From assembly GCA_964600365.1 (NCBI GenBank), contig CAZRJG010000001.1:50223-114222 (forward strand): a stretch of DNA of 64,000 bases. Reading direction: 5' to 3'. The stretch is from GCA-020352575 sp964600365 (lineage in GTDB: Bacteria > Actinomycetota > Acidimicrobiia > Spongiisociales > JAENVV01). Positions within the stretch are counted from its first letter, which is position 1, and each line of letters opens with the position of its first letter. The translations under genes were made by a program, and so were the position numbers. Shown piece after piece: positions 58,401-64,000 of the stretch. The notes beneath the pieces were generated by a model. That model did no database searches and was not told where the DNA came from. It saw only the letters and a program-made list of their open reading frames with translations.

Positions 58401-59935
58401 CGCGCCTCCGCCGCTGCCACCGACATCACGGAGTCGGCAGAGAACTCAGCCTGCTCGAACGTCGCCGCGATGTTCCCGTCGCGCATCACGAGGAGGCGAT
58501 CACTGATCTCGAGGAGTTCGGGGAGCTCGGAGGAGATGAGGAGGATCGCCAGCCCTCGGTCGGCGAGGTCCCTGAGGATCTTGTGGATCTCGAACTTGGC
58601 GTTCACGTCGATGCCTCGGAGCGGCTCATCGAGGATGAGCAGCGTCGGGTCCTTGGCCAACCACTTTGCGAGGACCGTCTTCTGTTGGTTCCCGCCAGAG
58701 AGGTTCCCCGTGGGGACCGTCACGCTCTCGCTGCGGATGCCGAGGTCCACCACTGCGTCCTCGGCGAGCGCCGACTCCTTTGCTCGATTCACGATCCCGA
58801 ACCTGCTCAGGCGGGAGAGCGAGGGGAGACCGACGTTCATGTCGATCCCGAACTGGAGGAGGAGCCCGAGGCGCTTCCGGTCCTCAGGGACGTACATCAT
58901 GCCCCTACGGATCGCGTGCCGCGGGCTGCGGGGACGGAACGGGCGGCCTTCCAGCTCCACCTCTCCACCGTGGCCACCCTCCAGCCCCATCAGCCAGCGG
59001 GCGATGCGACTCCTCCCGGAGCCCACCAGCCCCGCCACTCCCAGGATCTCGCCTCGGTGACAGGAGAAGCTGAGCCCGTTGGGCTCCGTGCCCGGGAGTG
59101 GCACGTTCCGGACCTCGAGGACCGGACTCCCGTCAGGGTGGCCTGCCCGGGCAGGAAACGCTTCCTCCATCGGGCGCCCGACCATGGCCCGAACGATGCC
59201 CTCGATCGTCAACTCAGGGGTGGGGCGAGTCCAGATTTTGTCCCCGTCCCTGAGGACGGTGATCGTGTCCGAGACGGCGATCACCTCGTCGAGCCGGTGA
59301 CTGATGTATCCCACTGCCACCCCACCATCCGCGAGGCCCCGGATGATCCCCAGAAGCCGTTCGCTGTCCTCCGCGGGGAGCATGGCGGTGGGTTCGTCGA
59401 AGATGATCACCGAGGGGTTGCGGGCGAGCACCTTGGCGATCTCGACGAGTTGCTGGCGCGCGATCGGGAGGTCCCCGACCGTCGCCTCCACGGCGATGGA
59501 CTCCCCGCCGACGCGGGCGAGGAGCTCTCGTACCATCGCCCGTTGGACCGACCGATCGATGAGGCCGGCCCTCCTCGGCTGCATGCCGAGGGTGACGTTG
59601 TCGGCCACCGACATCTCGGGGAGGAGCGAGAGCTCCTGGTAGACGATGCCGATGCCGTGGTCCAGGGCTGCCGCCGGTGACGCGAAGACGACGACCTCGC
59701 CGTCGGACTCCACCCACCCCTCGTCGGCCACGTGCACACCACCGAGGAGGCCGGTGAGGGTGGACTTGCCCGCCCCGTTCTCACCGACGATGGCGTGCAC
59801 GGCGCCGCGCCACAGCTCGACGTCGACGCCCTTCAGCGCCTCGACCGTGCCGAATCGCTTGTAGACACCCCGGGCTGCCAGGACGGGCGAACCCGTCCTG
59901 GCAGCATCCGCGGCGGGAGGAGACTCAGGCCTCAC
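58397..59935 (-). CDS. Ribose-type sugar ABC transporter ATPase (RbsA-like, two ATPase domains)
   Basis: A 512-residue protein with two fused ATPase domains. First: Walker A GENGAGKSTL, Walker B VIIFDEPTAML; second: degenerate Walker A GLVGSGRS, LSGGNQQKTVLAKWL and LLILDEPLRGID, as is normal for RbsA/XylG. GTG at 59935 was chosen because it lies 11 bases inside the binding protein gene after a GAGGGG box, in keeping with the overlaps in this operon. Confidence 0.88.
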   Translation of the reverse strand: MRPESPPAADAARTGSPVLAARGVYKRFGTVEALKGVDVELWRGAVHAIVGENGAGKSTLTGLLGGVHVADEGWVESDGEVVVFASPAAALDHGIGIVYQELSLLPEMSVADNVTLGMQPRRAGLIDRSVQRAMVRELLARVGGESIAVEATVGDLPIARQQLVEIAKVLARNPSVIIFDEPTAMLPAEDSERLLGIIRGLADGGVAVGYISHRLDEVIAVSDTITVLRDGDKIWTRPTPELTIEGIVRAMVGRPMEEAFPARAGHPDGSPVLEVRNVPLPGTEPNGLSFSCHRGEILGVAGLVGSGRSRIARWLMGLEGGHGGEVELEGRPFRPRSPRHAIRRGMMYVPEDRKRLGLLLQFGIDMNVGLPSLSRLSRFGIVNRAKESALAEDAVVDLGIRSESVTVPTGNLSGGNQQKTVLAKWLAKDPTLLILDEPLRGIDVNAKFEIHKILRDLADRGLAILLISSELPELLEISDRLLVMRDGNIAATFEQAEFSADSVMSVAAAEAR

Positions 59936-61166
59936 ACAACCCCTCGGCGAGCAACTCCTCATCGGAGAGCGGCGTCGGAAGCCAGAGGTCGTCGATGCAC
60001 GTCGGGCGATACCACTCGTCGAGCTCGTCGTGGGTGAAGATCGGGACCTCCACGTTCACGAAGGAGGGGACGGTGACACCGCTGAGGATGTCCATTGCGA
60101 CGTCCAGGCAGGTGGACGACTGGGACGGCGGATACCCGACGGCCACGAAGTCGAATCCTTCCTCGGCTGCGAGGCGCAGGAAGCCGTTCAACGGCTCGGC
60201 GGCGAACGGCGGGATCTCCCGATCAGCCTCCTTGAAGGCCTCGATGGCTCCGATCGCCTGTCCGGCGCCGTCGGCCCACACGGCGTCGATCTGGTCGAAC
60301 TGGGTGAGGAACGTCTGCATCGCTGTCTTGCCCTGGGCCGCGTCCCAGTTCGTGTACTCGTGGGCCACGATCTCGATGCCCGGGTACTGCTCGAACACGC
60401 TCATCGCACCGGCGAGGCGTGCCTCAGCGGTGGGAATGCCAGCGATGCCGGAGAGGGTCACGATCTGGCCCTCGTACCCGATCTCACGGGCGATCCACTC
60501 GGCGCCGATGGCACCGTTGAGGTAGTTGTCGCGGTCGACCCGGGTGACGTATGCATCCGTCTCGGCGGTACCGGTGCAGAGCACCACGGGGACTCCCTGC
60601 GCCGCGGCCTGCTCGACGGGGCCACGCACGTCGGTGAGCGGGGTGATGATGAGCACATCCGGCTGCTGCACGAGCAGGTCCTCAATCGTCCCTACCTGGG
60701 TGTCCGTCTCACCGAGGCCGGTCGGGCTGACGATCAGCTCGATGTCGGGGTACGCCTCGGCCTGCCGGGTGTACACCGCCTGGTTGTACGTGACCGGCCA
60801 GCTGAACTCTGGAGCCTGGATGGCGAACGCGACCCGTGCCGGCCCGTCGACCACGTACTGGTCGGTCGGGACGTTCACGATGTCGTTCACGTAGTCAGGC
60901 GGCTCGATGGGGTCCAGGCCGAGGATCGCCGGGTCCTCGCGGAAGGCGGTGGCGAGGATGTTTGATTGCTCGGCGGCGTCGGGTGCCGCGGTCGCGGGTG
61001 CCGCGGTCGCGGCGGGTGCCTCCGTCGCCTCGGGGGCAGCTGCAGTCGTCGGTGTCGCCGGTGCGCTCGTCGTCGCAGTGGGTTCACCACTGCTACACGC
61101 GAGGGCAACCAGCGCCAACACCACGGTGAAGGCAGCCAGCCTCATGCCCACGTAACTTCTCATCAT
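59925..61166 (-). CDS. Ribose-type sugar ABC transporter substrate-binding lipoprotein (RbsB-like)
   Basis: A 413-residue lipoprotein with lipobox VALACSS, an Ala/Thr/Pro linker of about 45 residues with internal repeats, and a periplasmic sugar-binding domain of the Peripla_BP_4 type (IEDLLVQQPDVLIITPL; VVLCTGTAETDAYVTRVDRD). ATG at 61166 overlaps the previous stop (ATGA); ATG at 61163 is an alternative. The ligand is likely a sugar derivative. Confidence 0.87.
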   Translation of the reverse strand: MMRSYVGMRLAAFTVVLALVALACSSGEPTATTSAPATPTTAAAPEATEAPAATAAPATAAPDAAEQSNILATAFREDPAILGLDPIEPPDYVNDIVNVPTDQYVVDGPARVAFAIQAPEFSWPVTYNQAVYTRQAEAYPDIELIVSPTGLGETDTQVGTIEDLLVQQPDVLIITPLTDVRGPVEQAAAQGVPVVLCTGTAETDAYVTRVDRDNYLNGAIGAEWIAREIGYEGQIVTLSGIAGIPTAEARLAGAMSVFEQYPGIEIVAHEYTNWDAAQGKTAMQTFLTQFDQIDAVWADGAGQAIGAIEAFKEADREIPPFAAEPLNGFLRLAAEEGFDFVAVGYPPSQSSTCLDVAMDILSGVTVPSFVNVEVPIFTHDELDEWYRPTCIDDLWLPTPLSDEELLAEGLCEA

Positions 61167-62155
61167 GTTCCTTTCGTCGTTGAGACCATTTCGGGCTCTG
61201 TCTTCACTGCCCCTCGGGCAGAGACCTGGGCGGAGGTGAACCAACCGGCCGAGAGCACCGCCAAGAAGAGCACGAGGCCCTTCCCGAGGAGCTTCACCGA
61301 GACATCCACGCCGGCGAGCACGAGGAGGTTGTCGAGCGCGGCGAGTCCGAGTGCCGCGGCCACGGTGCCCCACACCGTGCCGCGCCCCCCGAGGAGCGAG
61401 GCCCCACCCAACACCACCGCGGCGATGGAGTCGAGGTCGTAGCCCACGCCGAGCGTGCGATCGTAGAAGCCCACGTACCCCGAGAGCATGAGGCCGGCGA
61501 CCATGGCGAGGGCCGACCCGACGACGAACGTCGATGCCTGCACCGTCCTCGCCGACACCCCCGAGAGGTGACTCGCCTCGGGGTTTGATCCCACCGCGTA
61601 GAGCTTCCGCCCCCAGGAGGAACGGTGGATGAGGATGCCACAGGCGAGCGCGACCACCGCAGCGACGATGACGGGGATCGGGATGGGTCCCACCTTGCCG
61701 ACTCCAAGTGGCTTGATCAGATCGGGGACCCTCCCCCGTGACTGACCCTCCGTCACCCAGATCGAGACACCCTCGACGAGCACGAGCGTGCCGAGCGTCG
61801 CAAGGATCGCCGGCACCTTGCGGAACGCAACCATCGCACCGTTGAGTGCCCCGATGAGGAGCGCCATCAGGGCGATCACGACCAGGGCCGTCGTGATGCT
61901 CCCGCCTGGTTGGCCGGCGATCTCCACGAGCAGGAGCAACGTCGCGGTGATGACCGCCCCCACGGAGAGGTCCAGACCCCGACCGATGACGACCACCAAC
62001 TGCCCGAGCGCCACGACGGTGAGGAAGGCGGCCTGGCGGGTCACGTTCTGGAGGTTCGTGCTATCGAAGAACGACCGCTCGAAGATCACGGCGGCGAGGA
62101 GGACCATCAGGAGCACCGCGGCGGGCGCGAGGCGTTGGGCGAACGATCGGTTCAT
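61163..62155 (-). CDS. Ribose-type sugar ABC transporter permease (RbsC-like), copy 2
   Basis: A 330-residue BPD_transp_2 permease, paralogue of the one at 57450. VIGRGLDLSVGAVITATLLL and WGRKLYAVGSNPEASHLSGV are the signatures. ATG at 62155 overlaps the M20 stop (ATGA). The two permeases flank the binding protein and ATPase genes. Confidence 0.88.
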   Translation of the reverse strand: MNRSFAQRLAPAAVLLMVLLAAVIFERSFFDSTNLQNVTRQAAFLTVVALGQLVVVIGRGLDLSVGAVITATLLLLVEIAGQPGGSITTALVVIALMALLIGALNGAMVAFRKVPAILATLGTLVLVEGVSIWVTEGQSRGRVPDLIKPLGVGKVGPIPIPVIVAAVVALACGILIHRSSWGRKLYAVGSNPEASHLSGVSARTVQASTFVVGSALAMVAGLMLSGYVGFYDRTLGVGYDLDSIAAVVLGGASLLGGRGTVWGTVAAALGLAALDNLLVLAGVDVSVKLLGKGLVLFLAVLSAGWFTSAQVSARGAVKTEPEMVSTTKGT

Positions 62156-63333
62156 CCGGTCACCTCGCAGAACGACGATGCCACGAGGCCATACAGGCGA
62201 CGGGCCTCGCCGAGGGACGCCAGCGAGATGCGTTCGTTGCGGGCGTGGGCGTGCCGGAGCAGGCCGGGCCCCAGGGCCGGGAGCGTGGGGATCCCGAGCG
62301 CCCCGAACCACGTCGCGTCGGTCGTCGCCGGGAAGAGGGATGGGGGTGGGGCCTCACCGAGCACCCACGAGAGGGCATCGATGGCGGCGCCGACCACCTC
62401 GGCGTCCTCGTCGACCGTGATGGGCGGGATCCAGTCGCGGAGCTTCACCTGCGCTGCTGCACCGTCGGGGACCACGCCCGCGACCAGGTCCCTGATCTCA
62501 CCGAGGAAGCGTCCTTCGTCCATCCCGGGCACGAGGCGACAGTCTGACGCGACGACGGCCCGACCGGGGACGACCCCGTAGGTCGTCCCGCCTTCGATGA
62601 CGACGCCGGGGTTGAGGGTCGGGCGGAGACCGGCGTCACCGTCCACATGGGGGTGGAAGGACGCCAACTCCAGGAGGACGCGCGCCGCCACCTCCGTCGC
62701 GGAGACCAAGCCCAGGATGTCCTTGAGGCCCGAGTGGGCCTGCTCGGCGGTCACGATGACGTCGAAGTTGCAGATGCCCCGGCTCCCCAGGTGGAGCTGG
62801 TCCCAGTCGCGTTCGATCCCACCCGGCTCGCCGATCACCATGGCATCTGCCCGGGGGGCGGCGTTCGCTGCCATCCACTTGGCGCCGTGCGTGGCCCCGT
62901 TCTCCTCGTCGGCGCAGAAGACGAGCGAGAGGCGACCCGACCGGGCGGAGGCGCCGGCGACATCGGCCGCGGCCAACAACATCGCGGCGAGGGCGCCCTT
63001 CATGTCGACGACGCCACGACCGCGGAGGTCACCGTCCACCACCGTGGCGACGAAGGGATCGGTCTCCCACGCCCCGTCGCCCACGGGCTTGGTGTCGAGG
63101 TGGCCGCTGAGGGCGAGAGTGCGCCCACCGGGGCCGAGGTCGACGTCAACGACGAGGTTGGGTCGCCTCGGGTCACCGATCCGCCGGGGGGTGGGGAGGC
63201 CCAACTCGACACAGATGTCCTCGACGACGCCCGCAACCTCGCGCTCGTCGCCGCCCGGGTTCACGCTCGGCGCTGCGACGAGGCGCGCGGTCAGGTCGAC
63301 CACGTCCTGCGTCTCCCGAGAGAGATCCGTCAT
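62152..63333 (-). CDS. M20-family metallo-amidohydrolase / deacetylase (ArgE/DapE-like)
   Basis: A 393-residue M20 enzyme. Zinc ligands: ALSGHLDTKPVG (His, Asp nearby), RGVVDMKGALAAML (Asp), FCADEENGATHGA (Glu-Glu base and ligand), and a late His in RHAHARNE. The dimerisation domain lies around GSRGICNFDVIVTAEQAHSG. Members cut amide bonds of N-acyl amino acids or related compounds. It is the first gene of the nine-gene operon, so the imported substrate probably carries an N-acyl group. ATG at 63333 was chosen; an ATG at 63354 would also be in frame. Confidence 0.87.
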   Translation of the reverse strand: MTDLSRETQDVVDLTARLVAAPSVNPGGDEREVAGVVEDICVELGLPTPRRIGDPRRPNLVVDVDLGPGGRTLALSGHLDTKPVGDGAWETDPFVATVVDGDLRGRGVVDMKGALAAMLLAAADVAGASARSGRLSLVFCADEENGATHGAKWMAANAAPRADAMVIGEPGGIERDWDQLHLGSRGICNFDVIVTAEQAHSGLKDILGLVSATEVAARVLLELASFHPHVDGDAGLRPTLNPGVVIEGGTTYGVVPGRAVVASDCRLVPGMDEGRFLGEIRDLVAGVVPDGAAAQVKLRDWIPPITVDEDAEVVGAAIDALSWVLGEAPPPSLFPATTDATWFGALGIPTLPALGPGLLRHAHARNERISLASLGEARRLYGLVASSFCEVTG

Positions 63334-63349
63334 TCCACTATGTGAAATG
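63331..63349. promoter_or_regulatory. Candidate operator of the M20-ABC-KDG operon
   Basis: CATTCCACTATGTGAAATG, an imperfect palindrome with 8-base arms (7 of 8 pairs match) around a 3-base centre, overlapping the start codon of the M20 gene. It differs from the LacI-type sites. An IclR- or GntR-type regulator is possible; none is encoded nearby. Confidence 0.5.
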
Positions 63350-63360
63350 TTCATCAAGCG

Positions 63361-63390
63361 ATCGTACTGTATGCGGAATACTCTGTCGAA
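63361..63390 (-). promoter_or_regulatory. Promoter of the M20-ABC-KDG operon
   Basis: On the minus strand, -35 TTCGAC (63385-63390) and -10 TACGAT (63361-63366) with an 18-base spacer. The spacer contains GTATTCCGCATAC (63369-63381), a second small palindrome with GTAT/ATAC arms that could bind a regulator. Confidence 0.5.
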
Positions 63391-63396
63391 CCCGGG

Positions 63397-63867
63397 TCAG
63401 GCCTTGTACCGCTTCGCCCAGTCGTTCCCCTGCCAGGTCCACACCTTCACCGGGTGGAGGGCGAAGAGCCAGCGGGGCTGGTCGAGGGTGGGCACGAGGT
63501 ACTCGGGGCCGTGCTCGCCGAGGTAGCGGAGGCTCATCTGCTCGGCGATCCCCACCCACTGGCCACCGACGTTCGGCTCTTCGACCAGCTCGGCACGGCA
63601 CTGGGCCACCACCTTCCGCTGGCCACCGGCCTCGTCGATCGTGATGGCGCACCTCGACTCGTCGGCCAGGTGCCGGGCCCACGCCGACTTCTGGCGGGGG
63701 ATCACCCAGAACCGGTCGTCGCTCCACTCCTGCCACACGGGCACCACGTACGGCCAGCCGTCGCCATCGATCGTCGCCAGCCGGGCGATCACCGGCTCCG
63801 CGAGGAACTCGGTGATCTCCTCGTTGGACATCACCCCGACCTTCCCTCTCCACGTCTCTTCACCCAC
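63397..63867 (-). CDS. Pyridoxamine 5'-phosphate oxidase-family (flavin/F420-binding split-barrel) protein
   Basis: A 156-residue split beta-barrel protein. ARLATIDGDGWPYVVPVWQEW (around residues 28-48, given here by its key RLATIDGDG start) and FWVIPRQKSAWARHLADESR are typical of the FMN/F420-binding PNPOx-like group. It may be a small reductase of unknown substrate. GTG at 63867 with AAGGAG seven bases upstream; it overlaps the end of an upstream gene by 8 bases. It lies upstream of and in line with the M20 operon but ends before that operon's promoter. Confidence 0.8.
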   Translation of the reverse strand: MGEETWRGKVGVMSNEEITEFLAEPVIARLATIDGDGWPYVVPVWQEWSDDRFWVIPRQKSAWARHLADESRCAITIDEAGGQRKVVAQCRAELVEEPNVGGQWVGIAEQMSLRYLGEHGPEYLVPTLDQPRWLFALHPVKVWTWQGNDWAKRYKA

Positions 63868-64000
63868 GGCGTGCTCCTTCCTGCTTCCGACTCGCCTCGT
63901 CCACCTCGCCGTACCCGAGCCTCTCCGACAGCGCGTTCGTCGACTCCATGAGGGTCTCCGCCATCGTGAGCACCCGTTCCCTCGTCACCCTGCTCTCCGG
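63860..64000 (-). CDS. 3' end of an unidentified gene, cut by the window
   Basis: A minus-strand frame ends with MAETLMESTNALSERLGYG... and a TGA at 63860-63862, overlapping the start of the split-barrel gene. Only ~46 residues are visible; they look helical. No family can be named. Confidence 0.4.
   Translation of the reverse strand, partial: PESRVTRERVLTMAETLMESTNALSERLGYGEVDEASRKQEGARRG

Overview
The window is a 64 kb stretch of a high-GC bacterial chromosome, most likely from an actinobacterium of the Acidimicrobiia type. That assignment is inferred from strong G/C bias, many GTG starts, ATGA/GTGA gene overlaps, Thr/Ala/Pro-rich lipoprotein linkers, an F420-type luciferase-like oxidoreductase and at least one leaderless promoter. 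It looks like a metagenome scaffold: a run of ten N sits at 51873-51882.

Region 1 (1-3665): the end of a membrane protein gene, a small membrane protein, an L-2-hydroxyglutarate oxidase and a lipoyl acyltransferase (E2-like) with two subunit-binding domains. Region 2 (3666-50560) is a large catabolic gene cluster. It encodes a LacI-family repressor (6600-7670). I found thirteen copies of a 14-bp palindrome, consensus TGCAATCGATTGCA, in front of nearly every transcription unit of this region and none in the flanking regions. In several cases the site abuts a recognisable -10 box. The most economical reading is one LacI-type regulon collected in one place. Its members include a xanthine-dehydrogenase-type hydroxylase, two AhpD-like proteins, two OsmC proteins, a modified M24 hydrolase, several dehydrogenases, three large-lid alpha/beta hydrolases, an eight-gene operon ending in a SuyAB/UxaA-like split lyase, two Ssu/Tau-type ABC importers, an oligopeptide-type ABC importer, a TauE/SafE exporter, a rhodanese, flavodoxin-like reductases, MFS and EamA transporters and an amidohydrolase. 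The substrate is unknown; the lyase, TauE/SafE exporter, rhodanese and Ssu/Tau-type importers together suggest organosulfur or sulfonate compounds (inference).

The most striking gene lies at 29746-30537: a GrdB-related (glycine/betaine/proline reductase) protein whose reading frame is continuous only if an in-frame TGA at 30256-30258 is read as selenocysteine. The codon forms a U-x-x-C motif and is followed at the right distance by a 7-bp stem with a GGUCG loop, the form expected of a bacterial SECIS element. The oligopeptide ABC operon carries another oddity: one ATPase has an eight-cysteine, DnaJ-like zinc-binding insertion.

Region 3 (50560-53900) is a worn junction: a dead luciferase-like gene, a CAU-anticodon tRNA, the assembly gap, a sensor kinase broken by two stops and a frameshift, and its intact response regulator. 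Region 4 (53908-63333) is a second, separately controlled operon on the minus strand: M20 amidohydrolase, a complete ribose-type ABC importer with two permeases, KDG-type kinase, KDPG-type aldolase, amidohydrolase and aminotransferase, nearly all with 4-bp ATGA overlaps. It looks like a pathway for an N-acylated (amino) sugar acid. The window closes with a flavin-reductase-fold protein and the end of an unknown gene.
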